Source of the DNA: Semisulcospira habei
Taxonomy: Eukaryota > Mollusca > Gastropoda > Semisulcospiridae
DNA: 64,000 nucleotides
Assembly (NCBI GenBank): GCA_036245525.1
Contig: BTPG01000004.1
Location: forward strand, 49,985,323-50,049,322
Reading direction: 5' to 3'
This document shows, piece after piece, positions 12,101 to 22,426 of the stretch (positions are counted from its first letter, which is position 1; each line of letters begins with the position of its first letter). The notes beneath the pieces were generated by a model. The model was not told the origin of the DNA. It did no database searches and worked only from the letters and a program-made list of their open reading frames with translations. Made by a program: the position numbers and the translations under genes.

Positions 12101-15100
12101 TTTCACAGGTGTCACGTTTCGCCATTCTGGGCAGCTATGAGTATGACCTGGTGGGTGCGAAAACTTACGCTGAACCCGCGTTCGCCTCCTCTAACGAAGA
12201 ACACAGGCAATGATAGGAAGACATCAGGCACAGCGACGAGGGATAATGAATGTCTATGCTTGCTCAGTTGCTGCTGTCGAAAAGAAAAACAAAAACAAAC
12301 AAAACTTATTTTCTGTACGTGGAACGTACGAACCCTGTTGGACAGAGATCAAACGAAGAGACTGCACAGAAGAACAGCCCTCATAGCCAGGGAGCTGGCG
12401 AGATATAAAATCGACATTGCGGCTCATAGCGAAACCAGATTTGCTGACAAAGGCTCGATCTGTGGATCTGAGGGTGGGTACACCTTTTTCTGGAAGGGCA
12501 AAGCTGAGAACGAGGACAGGATACATGGAGTTGGCTTCGCCATCCGCACCACGCTCCTCCGACTGCTGCCTTCTCTTCCCACTGGCATCAGCGAACGATT
12601 GATGAAGCTCCGTTTACCACACCTGACATGTCACTATCATCAGTGCCTATGCTCCGACACTAACCAACGCTGATGACAAGGAGGCGTTCTATGAGAGCCT
12701 TGACTCCCTCCTTAAGTCCACTCCTGCAAGTGACAAACTCATCGTGCTTGGTGACTTCAATGCTCGAGTTAGCCGTGAATGTGAATGCTGGGAAGAAGTG
12801 ATGGGCTCACACGGGCTGGGCAAGATGAACAGCAATGGCCTGTTGCTGCTGACATTGTGCGCTGAAATGGACACGCAATCACCAGCACCCTCTTCAGGCT
12901 GGCTAGTAAGTACAAGACAACATGGATGCATCCCAGGTCCAAGCAGTGGCATCTCATAGACTATGTCATTGTCCGCTAGCGGGATACTTGTGATGTCAGA
13001 ATCACCAGAGCCATGAGAGGAGCCAAGCGCTGGACCGACCATTGGCTGGTGCGGTCTGTCCTCAACCTGCACATTGCACCAGCACAAAGGAAGAGGCCGA
13101 AGCTCACCTGACCTTCATTCAACCTGGCCAAGCTGAAGTGCCCGGACATCAAGGAAAACTTCCAGTCCCACCTTGATGACCTGCTAACTGCCCATGGACC
13201 GTTGACTGGCAACCCAACTGAAATGTGGAACCAGTTCAAGGGGATGGTGACGGAGTCTGCCAAAGACGTGCTTGGACCCAAGCAGAGAGTACACCAGGAT
13301 TGGTTTGGTGAGAACAATGAAGAGATCAACAAGCTACTGGAGCAAAAGCGCAGTGCCTTCATTGAGTGGCAGAACGACATCAACTCCTTGTCCAAGAAAG
13401 ACCGCTTCAAACACATCCAGAGAAAAGCCCAGAGAGAGCTCCGCAACATGCAGGACACCTGGTGGGACGGCAAAGCAAAAGAACTTGAACACTTTGCTGA
13501 ATCCAGCAACTCCAAGGAGTTTTTCAGCACTATTAAAGCTGTCTACAGCCCTGCCAGACCCAGCACAACCCCTTTCTTTTCCGCCGATGGCTTCACCTTG
13601 CTAAAGGACAAAGGCAGCATCACTGAGCGCTGGAGAGAACACTTCTCAAATCTGCTGAACCTGCCTTCCACTGTCGATCCCACGGCCCTGGACATGATTC
13701 CCCAGAAGCCGACACTGATGACCTTGACCTCCCGCCAACCCTGGACGAGGTCAAGAAAGCGATCAAGCAGACTAGCTCCGGCAAGGCTGCAGGCATGGAC
13801 GGCATCCCCGCAGAGCTCTTCAAGGCAGCTGGACCTGAGACCCTTGATGCCTTCCTCAACATTCTGACATGCATCTGGGCAGAGGAGAACATGCCACAGG
13901 AATTTAGAGATGCTACAATCGTCTCCCTGTTCAAGAACAAGGGCAGCAAAGCAGACTGTGCCAATTACCGAGGGATCTCACTCTTGTCCATTGCTGGCAA
14001 GATCCTTGCGAGAGTCATACTCAACCGCCTGATCAGCTCTGTATCTGAGGAAGCACTCCCAGAGGCTCAGTGTGGCTTCAGGCCCGGCCGCAGCACAGTC
14101 GACATGGTCTTCTCTGTGAGACAGGTCCAGAAGAAATGCATTGAGCTGCACATGGACCTCAACACTGTCTTCATAGATCTGACCAAAGCATTCTTGTTCA
14201 ACACTGTGAACAGAGAAGCGCTTTGGGTCGTCCTCGCAAAGCTCAGCTGCCCCAGGAAGTTCACCAACATCATCCGCCTCTTCCATGATGGAATGGTAAG
14301 AGTTGTCCAGTCAAACGGCGACACATCCGCACCCTTTTGACATTTCCAACGGTGTGAAACAAGGTTGTGTTCTTGCCCCCGTGATGTTCAACCTGTTTTT
14401 CACGTGTATCCTGACCCATTCAGTACGCGACCTTGAGAAGGGAGTGTACCTGAAGTACAGACTAGACGGCTCTCTCTTTAACCTCCGTCGACTGAATGCC
14501 AGGACCAAGACCATCGAGACTGATCCTTGAGGCGCTGTTTGCCGATGACTGTGTGCTGATGGCGCACACGGAGTCTGACCTCCAGACCATCGTCAATAGG
14601 TTCTCGGAAGCCTCTCGACTGTTTGGCCTCACCATCAGTCTCAGCAAGACCGAGGTCCTGCACCAACCAGACCCAGGCACAAGAGCCCCCCCCACTCAAA
14701 GTGTACATTGAAGGCACCGAGCTGAAGACTGTCGACCAGTTCAGGCACCTTGGGAGCATCATCTCTTCTGACGGTACTATCAACAAGGAAATCGCAGCTC
14801 GCATCAGCAAAGCCAACCAAGCCCTGGGTAGCCTGCGCACTCGTGTGTTGAATAACAACGTCAAGCTCTCCACTAAGATCAAAGTCTACAAGGCAGTAGT
14901 TCTCCCCAGCCTCCTCTAAGGCTGTGAGTCATTGACTCTGTATAGAAAGCACCTCAAGCAGCTTGAACATTTCCACATGAGATCCCTGCGATCACTCATG
15001 GGCATCAAATGGCAAAACAAGGTGACAAACCTGAAGTCCTGGACAATGCTGGCTTAGCGAGTGTTGAAGCCTTGGTCTTAAAGACACAACTCCGCTGGAC

Positions 15101-18100
15101 TTGTCATGTCATATGCATGGATGATTCTCGCATGCCACGCCAACTCCTGTATGCTTACTTACTTACGCCTGTCACCCCTACCCGGGTATAGGCCGTCGAC
15201 TAGAGACCTCCAGCAACTCCTGTCCTGTGCTTCTCCTTCGATTCTACTCCAGGTGGTTCCCAGTCTCTTGATATCTGCTTGGAGGTCTCGACGCCAGGAG
15301 TTTCTCGGCCTACCTCTTTTCCTCTTTCCCTGGGGGTTCCATGACAATGCCTGCCTAGTGATACTGGAAGCTGGCTTTCTCAGACTGTGACCGATCCATC
15401 CCCATCTTCTTCGCCCAATTTCATTCTCTGCTGTTATCTGCTCTGTTCTCTCCCAGAGTCTGACGTTGCTGATCTTCTCTGGCCAGTGGATTTTCAAAAT
15501 TCTTCTAAGGCAACTGTTCATGAAGGTCTGTACTCTGTTGACTGTGGTTTTTGTCAATCTCCATGTCTCTGCTCCATATAGGAGAACCGCTTTTACATTG
15601 GAGTTGAAAATCCGGACTTTGGTGTGTTGTGACAGCTCTCTGGAACTCCACACTTTTTTCAACTGGAGAAAGGCTGCTCTGGCTTTACCGATTCGTGCTC
15701 TGACATCTGCATCAGTGCCGCCTTTTTTTGTCTATGATGCTCCCGAGATAGGTGAAGGACTCCACCTCCTCCAACGGGGTGCCAGCAAGCAAGACTGGTT
15801 CTTCCCTGGTTGCGTTCAGCCTCATTGTCTTTGTTTTCTGTTTGTGAATGGTGAGGCCCACTTGGGACGAGATGTCAGCAAGCCTCGTGGTCTTGTCCTG
15901 CATTTGTTGATGAGTGTGGGACAGTAATGCCAAGTCGTCTGCAAAATCGAGGTCGTCAAGCTGTGTCCACAGTGTCCACTGTATTCCACTTCGTCTGTGC
16001 TCTGTGGTCATCTTCATGACCCAGTCTATGGCCAGTAGGAAGAGGAACGGAGACAGCAGACACCCCTGCCTGACACCAGTTCTGACCTGGAGCTCCCTGG
16101 TGAACTGCCCTTCGTGGATCACGCGACATGTCATGCCATCATAGCTGCTCTTGATCAGGCGGACGAGCTTTGTGGGTACACCGTAGTGTCGTAGGAGTTT
16201 CCACAGAGTCTCTCGGTCCACGCTGTCAAATGCTTTCTCATAATCCACAAAGTTGACGTACAGCGGGGAGCTCCACTCCAGAGACTGTTCCACGATGATG
16301 CGGAGAGTGGCGATCTGGTCTGTACATGATCGGTTCTTCCTGAATCCTGCTTGCTGGTCTCTCAGCTGGGGGTCAACGGAGCTCTTCATTCTCTAACTCC
16401 TGTATGGTGCACTCTCAAAAGGCCACAGGAAGCAAGGATGGCCAAAGAAACGCTTAAAAGACTGCATGAGAGACAGCCTCAAGCACTGCGTCTTCCCGGT
16501 AAAGGAATTTGACGCACAAGCACAAGACAGATCCAGCTGGCGTGCCGCCACCAGGAAAGCCTGCACGCTCTTTGAACACAATCGGCGTGAATGGATCACC
16601 AGTGCCAGAAAGACAGCGTCGACTCTCCCCACAGCTACGTTCCAGTGCCCCCATTGCCCTCGCAGGTGTGGCTCCAGGATTGGCTTGGCCATCCACACCC
16701 GCACCCACAAATAGAAGTCATGCACAATGACGACATCATCGGTTTCGATGGTCTACCCATTATGCTTGCTGTAGAGTTAGGCGGGCCGCTGTTGAAGTTA
16801 AAGAGAGGTGTGCTGCCCTACTGGTGCTCACCGGTCATTGTAATCGAATTTTCTCAACATGCGTGACCACTTCAAACAAAACACACTAGCAGGTGATCAA
16901 CCTATTTATTGAAGAATAAAGGCTACCAAACTTGTCTTGGAAATTGTCTACTGATGTGTGTGAATGACATAAACGAGAACTGAAGTTGTCCTTTGTACGT
17001 TCTTTTTCCGTGATGCTAACAGTGCAAGTATGTGTTTCTGATTGTACTTGGCTATGAAAGAAAGAACGCACAGGCGATAGGTAATGCCTACCGCACACGC
17101 CCTGATTCTCATCGAATAACCCCCCCCCCTCTTTAGCCCAATATCTCGCGGATGGATATATCGCAGTCCCATTTTGTGGACCCCGATGACCGCAATGTCG
17201 GGTCACAGCTGTATCATGTAAGTTCATGCAGTGAGTGAAGGTGACTGGTGAGTAGACAGTCAGATTAGCAGGTCCATTAACTCCAAGCAATATGTGTATC
17301 ATAAAATATATTATGACAGCATTTTCAAGAACATAACCACCTCTCAGTCTCACAGCAACTAATGCCACGGTTGATGACACTCATGCCACATGCAATGAAG
17401 AAGCTGACAGAATGGCAAAAGTGGTCGCAGAGGAAGAACAAGATGAAAATGGAGTCAGCTTCACAGAGATGAAGACCATCATTAAGTCTGTGTACAGACC
17501 ACCACAATGACCCCTAGACAGTTACCATCAGCTGTCCAAACAATAGCAGGTGACCATCTTCCGTCTGAGGACCGGGCACAACTCAATTTCCACCTGCACA
17601 GACGCTTCCACCTCGTGCCATCTCCCCTGTGCCCTTGTGGAGAAGCAGAGCAGACCACAGAGCACATCCTCCAGGACTGTGGGAACCACCAGCTGCTGAG
17701 GGAGGAGATATGGCCGAAGCCCGCCACTCTACAAGAGAAACTGAACGGGCCTGTGGAGGCGCTACAGAAGACCACAGATTTCATTTTGAGAGCCAAACTC
17801 CAAGTGTGACGGTGTTCGAGAAGAAGAAGACACTTATGTGCCCACTCATTATTGATTGATTGTACATTGCTTAACGTCCCGACAGCAACAAGGCTTTCTC
17901 AGGACGTGGCCCACTCATTATTGATTTACCTTATAAGGGGTAGTGGGATGAGCAACATCAACCAACAGACACTACAAAAAGATCTGAGAAAGCTGGAGAA
18001 GCAGGGGAACAAGTGGCAAATGAGCTTCAACGTTGACAAGTGAGATCAGCTGATGGTGACGAAGAAGAAAAAGCTGCTTGATTCCAACTATACCCTTCAT

Positions 18101-19935
18101 AACCAAGTCTTAGGCAAAGTGACCAGAGCCAAATACCTAGGTCAGTGCTGAGCAGAAAACTGTACTGGGGACAGTATAAATGTATCCACTCCATCGCTGC
18201 TAATGCCAACCACACCAGTGCCTTTGTTTATAAGAATACATTCACACAAGCTCTTACAAAGGACTCATCCGCCCGATTCTGCAATACTCATCTCCAAATC
18301 TGGGACCCCCACCAGCAGTTTCTATCAGGAAGGTTCAGTGACGATCAGCAAGGCAAATCCTCAAGGACTTTAATCCCACCTCCAGCACTTCTGCCTTCAT
18401 CTCCAAGCTCCGGCTACAATCACTCAAGTCGCGCAGAACTGTGTGCAAGACCACCATGGTGTACAAGATGAGTTGCCTTGTGCAATGCAAGCTCAGGAAA
18501 GGAACCCTCACTCCCATCGGACACTCCACCTGTGGCCAGCCCGCAAAGCTTAGGATTCCGCACTCATGTAGGGACACATAACTCCATTGCCTTTCCCCTC
18601 CACAATTTGACTTTGGAATAAATAAATTCCCCTCCTGCAGAATTCCCTGCAGCCTTCACATCGATTGTGGAAGGCTGGCTATGGGTGGAATCCCCTCAGT
18701 AATCACCCTACTCTTGTTATTTAAACTTGTTTTATCCCAAGTTTTTAACGTCAAGCCTACGCACAACCACCACCACCCCATAGCTGTGGGATAATGCCCC
18801 GATTGTAGAATCCTCTACATTATCAAGAATTATCAAACATCAGTGAAGATGGTGACAATATAAATAATTACAGTATTTATAATGCGCTTAAGCGCGCACT
18901 CACAACTCGCACACGCATGCGCACGCTTTAGACAATGACTCACGTACCACAAATAGTGAAAATACATTAAGACGGTCAGCTTGGGGTGGGGAGTGTGGTG
19001 ATAGTGCTAGAACTGTTGAAAGAGGTGAGTTTTGAGGGTGGACTGGAAAGAGAGAGAGTGTTTCTGACATATGAAGATGTGGCGCTTGATCAAGTCGAAG
19101 AAGTGCGACTCGGTTGGCAGAGCCCCGTAAAAATGAACGGACTAACCTACACTAACCTAAAGGTGAAAGCTGATATTCTCAACGAATAGTTCTGCTCAGT
19201 ATTTACACACGCCAGAGCTATGTGCAAGTACGCATCTACTGATCTAGACACCCACCAGCAGTCTTTATTGAATACCCTGGAGAAGGTTCAACAAAAAATC
19301 AGCCTGTTGAATCTCCAAGGTTTTAGTCCCACCTCCAGCACCTGCCCTGTTCTCTAAGCATAAACTTCAATCACTCAAGTCTCGCAGAACTGTGAGCAAG
19401 GCCTCACTCCCACCAGATGCTCCAGCCGTGGCCAACCTGCAAAGATTCGGATCCCGCACTCATGTATGGACACTTACCTCCATTCCTTCTTTTACTCTGC
19501 AATACAACTTTGGAGCTCCCTTCCTGAGAAATGCCTGCAGGACAGAATCCCCTGCAGCTTTCAGATCAATAGTGGAAAGCTGACTAGGGGTGGGGTCCCC
19601 TCAATAATCGCCCCACTCCTGTTTCGTTTAACCTAACTCTAACTCAAGTTTTTGACGACAAGCCAACACACACTCCTCAGCTGTCGACCTCCATTTTAAG
19701 AACAAGAAAACAGTAATTTGAAATAGTACCAAAAAAAAACATTTGTGTGCTGCGAAAACATACATCTCTCTATAATAACTTACCACTTCTAAGCTCTCCA
19801 GCTGACATTGCTTCTGATCCCTTTCCTTTTTCAACTTGTCCAACTGGGTCTCCAGGTGTGAAATTTTCTGCAGTGCTGCCGGTGGAAGCCCATCTTTCCA
19901 CTCATCAGCTGCCCAACTCATTTTGCAGCTGATAC
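5931..19935 (-). CDS. CENPF: CENP-F orthologue, 5' part of the gene (five coding exons in window)
   Basis: In vertebrates CENP-F is a very large coiled-coil protein of the outer kinetochore and nuclear envelope that binds microtubules and dynein regulators in mitosis. The first coding exon begins MSWAADEWKDGLPPAALQKI, then LDKLKKERDQKQCQLESLE, which matches the conserved CENP-F N-terminal domain almost residue for residue. The next exon starts ALQNQKRKTEDEK, matching the following vertebrate coiled coil. Coding exons in minus order are 19921-19784, 11538-11329, 7349-7143, 6938-6783 and 6143-5931, all joined at phase 0, giving 308 codons. The last two repeat the first two. The rest of the gene, including the C-terminal kinetochore and farnesylation region, lies left of the window. 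Introns are full of transposons. Neighbour Pez is divergent. Confidence 0.88.
6224..6526 (+). mobile_element. RTE-type LINE, short 3' copy 2
   Basis: Holds only the last ~95 codons of the RT protein ([20 protein letters not shown] to [11 protein letters not shown]) and the GTAAG tail. It is flanked by 13-bp repeats AACTTGAGCAATT (6211-6223, 6527-6539). It lies about 80 bases upstream (minus sense) of CENP-F module B copy 2. Confidence 0.88.
6638..6730. repeat. Degenerate P1-type hairpin element
   Basis: TTTAACTCTTTAGG at one end, GATGCCTGCAGGAATCATCA in the middle and AGAGGGTTTA at the other end. It is an old copy of the ~90-bp TTAA hairpin family that is common at 40-63 kb, and is the only one seen on the CENP-F side. 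Confidence 0.55.
6783..6938 (-). CDS. CENPF: CENP-F exon, second copy of the N-terminal module A
   Basis: 52 codons, phase 0, with acceptor TTAATTTTTTAG and donor GTGCAC. It contains WGSSTNWKQELPPKALQHME, then RERDQKQCQLDSLEQ, which lines up along its length with the start exon (WAADEWKDGLPPAALQKI, ERDQKQCQLESLEV). The aligned position of the initiator Met is Leu, so it can only be used as an internal exon. It lacks an ATG near its start. Confidence 0.82.
7143..7349 (-). CDS. CENPF: CENP-F exon between the two modules (coiled coil plus Ser/Thr-rich linker)
   Basis: 69 codons, phase 0 at both ends, with acceptor TCTTCCACAG and donor GTATGC. The first half is coiled coil (LRSQLDQLEQEKTRLQKENQ). 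The second half is a flexible Ser/Thr/Asn-rich stretch ending GDIIT. No vertebrate counterpart was recognised. Confidence 0.75.
7350..8827. other. CENP-F intron with homopolymer tracts and a loose inverted repeat
   Basis: A T-tract runs into a G-tract at 7662-7710. Segments at 7515-7547 and 8349-8380 are reverse complements in part (TATATGAGCAAATCTCAAAA versus TTTTGAGATTTGCTCATATA) and may be the ends of an ~0.85-kb DNA element. No coding sequence seen. Confidence 0.35.
8840..9177 (-). mobile_element. RTE-type LINE, short 3' copy 3
   Basis: Minus-strand 3' fragment ending in the GTAAG tail at 8840, with the same protein end ([11 protein letters not shown]). It is flanked by 12-bp repeats TTCCTTTTGGCT (8828-8839, 9178-9189). 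A one-base deletion near 8950 shifts the frame. Confidence 0.87.
9190..9512. other. CENP-F intron, C-tract
   Basis: Contains a run of about 20 C at 9283-9302. Nothing else recognised. Confidence 0.4.
9525..9908 (-). mobile_element. SINE, complete copy
   Basis: 384 bp between 12-bp direct repeats CCGACAGTTTGA (9513-9524 and 9909-9920). In minus sense it starts CCCCACCCGGGTCTG, has an internal T-run at 9600-9614, and ends GGGACGTTAAGCAATGTACA then repeated ATCA. No clear tRNA-type A and B boxes were recognised. This copy defines the family's ends. Confidence 0.85.
9960..10342 (+). repeat. CTTGACC-rich interspersed repeat, copy 2
   Basis: Same blocks and order as 2311-2655, with a C-tract at 10128-10143 where copy 1 has a T-run. 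It ends ACTCACTTTTGCTATCACAC. Confidence 0.6.
10343..11328. other. CENP-F intron, nothing recognised
   Basis: Unique-looking sequence with a C-tract at 10381-10393. Open frames here are short and match nothing. Confidence 0.4.
11329..11538 (-). CDS. CENPF: CENP-F coiled-coil exon (module B, copy 1)
   Basis: 70 codons, phase 0 at both ends, with acceptor CTCCCAACAG and donor GTTTGC. It starts ALQNQKRKTEDEKSQ and carries heptads such as LQKKMTKLQQDLQAKENQI. It directly continues the SLE of the previous exon, as in vertebrate CENP-F. Confidence 0.9.
12160..16760 (+). mobile_element. APE-type LINE with C-terminal zinc finger, near full length, broken
   Basis: The plus-strand protein is in several frames. 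An endonuclease N-terminus (CTWNVRTLLDRDQTKR, ARELARYKIDIAAHSETR) lies at 12310-12600 and GDFNARVSRE at 12749. RT parts follow at 13200-14900 with NYRGISLLSIAGKI, DLTKAF, GVKQGCVLAP and the catalytic FADDCVLM near 14540. A C2H2-like end (FQCPHCPRRCG...HTRTHK) closes at 16711. An RTE copy splits it at 15154-16394 and the protein resumes exactly after it. At least five frameshifts or stops make it inactive. The outer limits are approximate. Confidence 0.8.
15154..16394 (-). mobile_element. RTE-type LINE, 5'-truncated copy 4, inserted in the zinc-finger LINE
   Basis: 1241 bp on the minus strand, from an RT fragment starting [20 protein letters not shown] through [11 protein letters not shown] to [11 protein letters not shown] and the GTAAG tail. 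It is flanked by 12-bp repeats AACTCCTGTATG (15142-15153, 16395-16406). One frameshift lies near 15720 (run of T); otherwise well preserved, so it is young relative to its host LINE. Confidence 0.9.
17340..17815 (+). pseudogene. LINE fragment: RNase H end and C-terminal Cys motif
   Basis: Plus-strand coding remains read NEEADRMAKVV near 17395, then after a stop HLHRRFHLVPSPLCPCGEAE and TTEHILQDC (CxC...HxxxC type motif) to 17809. This pattern is known from the C-terminal ends of RNase H-bearing non-LTR elements. Confidence 0.6.
17858..17908 (-). mobile_element. SINE 3' tail, extremely 5'-truncated copy
   Basis: Only the last ~55 bases of the SINE (CACGTCCTGAGAAAGCC to TGTACAATCAATCAAT in minus sense). 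It is flanked by direct repeats of about 17 bp, GCCCACTCATTATTGAT (17840-17856, 17909-17925). Confidence 0.8.
17935..18800 (+). pseudogene. Decayed LINE reverse-transcriptase C-terminal fragment 1
   Basis: Frame fragments QTLQKDLRKLEKQGNKWQMS, FNVDK and KVTRAKYLG match the thumb region of Jockey/CR1-like RTs. They are followed by broken sequence that shares blocks with 19300-19680 (CTCCAGCACTTCTGCC, CCACTCAAGTC-type, GGAATCCCCTCA). Confidence 0.55.
18870..19190. repeat. Unclassified old repeat-like segment
   Basis: Includes a run of GCGC-rich alternation at 18888-18925 (CGCATGCGCACGC) and GTGAGTTTTGAGGGTGGACT. It looks like an old interspersed element; no protein match seen. Confidence 0.25.
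19200..19680 (+). pseudogene. Decayed LINE RT C-terminal fragment 2
   Basis: Pieces such as LLNTLEKVQQKIS and SFFYSAIQLWSSLPEKCLQ (a typical LINE RT C-terminal 'W..LP' pattern) in broken frames. Homologous to the end of the fragment at 18.3-18.8 kb. Confidence 0.5.
19784..19935 (-). CDS. CENPF: CENP-F exon with start codon (module A, copy 1)
   Basis: The acceptor is TTTGTACAG before 19935. Fourteen bases of 5' UTR precede the ATG at 19921-19919, followed by 46 codons ending SLEV and the donor GTAAGT. This is the CENP-F N-terminal domain: Trp3, Trp8, GLPP and the heptad LETQLDKLKKE. An upstream noncoding exon is implied. Confidence 0.9.
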
Positions 19936-21630
19936 CTGTACAAAAACAAATGCTGAAAGACCCGTGACAAACGTCATGCACATAACACTTTAACAGACAA
20001 AAATATTGTGCACATAACTGACCATATTTTTAGTCAAGAAAACTGCATTACAATAGTATTACCATTACTACTATTAGTAAATTAGGTTTTCTGTGATTCC
20101 ACTATGAAGACATTGTTGGAGCACTTCTCACAGGGTTTACTTTTCACCAAAATTGACTATATGATTTCCATGCGTATGTCCAATAGTATACATGTCCAGT
20201 GTGACAACATTTTTTATAAACTGTCAGTGTCACTGGGAACATGTTTGTTATTCTTTTACCTCATCTACTGATCTAGTCTACGGACAAATTTTTTCTCTTG
20301 TAAAAATGGTAATTAAAAGAAAAATGTTTGGATGATTTGAAATGTATGGAGTACGTCTACCGTAACAACTAACACCGATTGTTGGGGGGTAAAAAAATAT
20401 CAAAAAAAGAGTAAATTCATACTTTTCATATTTCTATCAGTATAGTCACTATCAATGACAGCAGATTAAAAAAAAAATCTTTTGAAAAACGAAAAAAAAT
20501 CAATGTAACCATATTTATCCCTGTGTCCACAGTGACAACCAACATTTCAGAATGGGACAAAGTTTAATTATATATTATTATTTTGTGCTGGAAATTATCT
20601 GGGTCCCATTATCCGTTTTTGCATCCACACGTCGCAAACGCACAGAAAATACGATCTAGAAAGCTCTAGCTGTGTGCAAAGAAACTGGAACAAAGTAAAA
20701 TAATTGTCCGACTCCTGCCACTTTACATCTCTTATTGTGCAGAATCATGACAGCAGTTTGATTCTGTAACTTAAATTACTCCAGTCACCGTGCTTTGTGT
20801 TGAATGTCCTAGCCAAGCAGCCAGCGTGACAGTTCCAGTAATTTGAGGCAACGTTTCGAAATACCGGACGAATACTGGAACGAGATTAAAGTTTGCCCTG
20901 CAAAAACAAGTCATGGTGAGATTTAAAAAAAAAAAAAGCCTAATTAAAGATGCATGAACACAACGAATGCTAAAGCAAGCAAACCTTTTTAAAGTTCGAC
21001 GCTTTAAACTGCCATCGTCTGCAAACTAAATTTTCAAACTTCCCTCACTACGACACTGCGCATGCGCAAATCTTTTTTTTTTGCTATCAGCCGATTCCAT
21101 GTCGTGTAATTAAGTTATTCCATATTTGGGAATTTAATACGTTGTAGAATAGACTATTTTTATCATTAAATTCTTCGTCTCCAATATTTTATTCAACTGT
21201 TGCAAATTCATTCACGATACATCGAAAACTTGTGCATTCCTCGTCAGTTTACGTCTTCTGGATGGGTCACTTCGCCCAATAACCAACTCGCTATCAAGTC
21301 GCCCACCTTTGGAGGTCCTAGCTTTTACCTCAGTTGTCAGCGTTTGTGACGTCATGGGCATGCTGTTGAATTCGCTCACCGCGACCCATCCTAAAAGTCC
21401 CTTCTTTTGATAGAAGGGACATAAAAACACACCTTTTCTCCATTGCATTAGTTAAAACACATTTTGTTGACCTGTACCACATGTGTACGTCAGTCACTGT
21501 GCGCGCGCACGCGCGTGTGTGTGTGTGTGTGTGCGTGTTTGTAAGTTGTAGGCTAATTTTTCTTCTTTTAAATGTATGTTTTTGTTTTATTATTGCAAAC
21601 GCAGAGCACCTTGTGAATAGATGATTTATT
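19936..21630. promoter_or_regulatory. Intergenic side of CENP-F: candidate promoter and noncoding first exon
   Basis: The CENP-F start exon has an acceptor at 19936, so transcription must begin further right. A likely start zone is 20950-21070: in minus sense a perfect TGCGCATGCGCA (21057-21068), then TTTGAA (21038-21033), then a possible donor AAAAAG/GTTTGC near 20982. The rest (19990-20900) is AT-rich with no coding sequence. This is inference from motifs only. Confidence 0.35.
21057..21068. promoter_or_regulatory. NRF-1-like palindromic site
   Basis: TGCGCATGCGCA fits the palindromic NRF-1 consensus and sits about 1.1 kb upstream of the CENP-F start exon. A TTTGAA (CHR-like, used in cell-cycle promoters) lies 19-24 bases downstream in minus sense. 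Confidence 0.4.
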
Positions 21631-22360
21631 ATTATTGCTGAAATGGTCACTATCAGTATATTTTTTAGGACATAGCTGTATGTCTTGTGTTACAGTGTAT
21701 GTCACACACAGTGTCTTGTGTTACAGTGTATGTCACACACAGTGTCTTGTGTTACACCTTATATAGTTTTCCTATTCTCATGCTGCGGCTACGTCAGTGA
21801 TCATGGGATTAAAATTGTGAGGTGGGCTATACAGTGAACTCCCAGTTACTGATACATATTCATGTGGAGTGTACCCAAACACTTTGCCGAAATGTTCACA
21901 AGAGCTCATGCACACTGTGTGATACTCATGCACGCATGCACCCTGAGAGATCTTCAAGAGCCCATGTATTAGGAATAACTGAAAAGGCTTGAAGATAACA
22001 GTCTTGAGGATCTACAGTTCTGCACAACCCCATGAAAGTATATCAGATTGCAGGGGCTCATGAGGATCTGAAGCACATGCTGGGCTCATGAGAATCTCTC
22101 CATGTGCACAAACAAAGATACACTCCTTCTGCATAAGTAGATATGACTGGGAAGTCAAGTGGAGTCTGTTCACTTTGCTATCTCATCATTGTCTGGTCAT
22201 GTGACCTTCATGACAAGATTTGAAAGCCAAACACTAGTGTAAGACAACACACTGTATGTGACACAGTGTAACACAACACACTGTAAGTCACGTACACTGT
22301 AACACAACACACTGTATATGTCCTAAAAACTGTATGACCATGACCACTTCAGCATTATTA
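21631..22360. mobile_element. Inverted-repeat element between the two genes
   Basis: Left end ATTATTGCTGAAATGGTCA (21631-21649) is the near reverse complement of TGACCACTTCAGCATTAT (22341-22358). Next to each lie TAGGACATA and tandem blocks CTTGTGTTACAGTGTATGTC (left) versus their complements (right), giving arms of about 120-130 bp. No coding interior, so a MITE-like element. Confidence 0.6.
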
Positions 22361-22372
22361 GTAGCAATAGTC

Positions 22373-22374
22373 AT

Positions 22375-22412
<38 letters not shown>

Positions 22413-22426
22413 GTGTGTGTGTGTGG
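22373..22426. repeat. TTA/TG microsatellite
   Basis: About 11 TTA units run into GTGTGTGTGTGTG. Confidence 0.9.

Larger units (their letters stand above)
11665..17211. mobile_element. Possible TA-flanked TIR element holding nested LINEs
   Basis: The ends are inverted: TA then CAGCCCTGACCCGACAT at 11663-11681, and its near reverse complement followed by TA at 17195-17213 (CAGCTGTGACCCGACAT in minus sense). A TA target and CAG-starting ends fit the Tc1/mariner/pogo group. The original interior (about 11.8-12.1 and 16.8-17.2 kb) shows no transposase. Confidence 0.4.
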
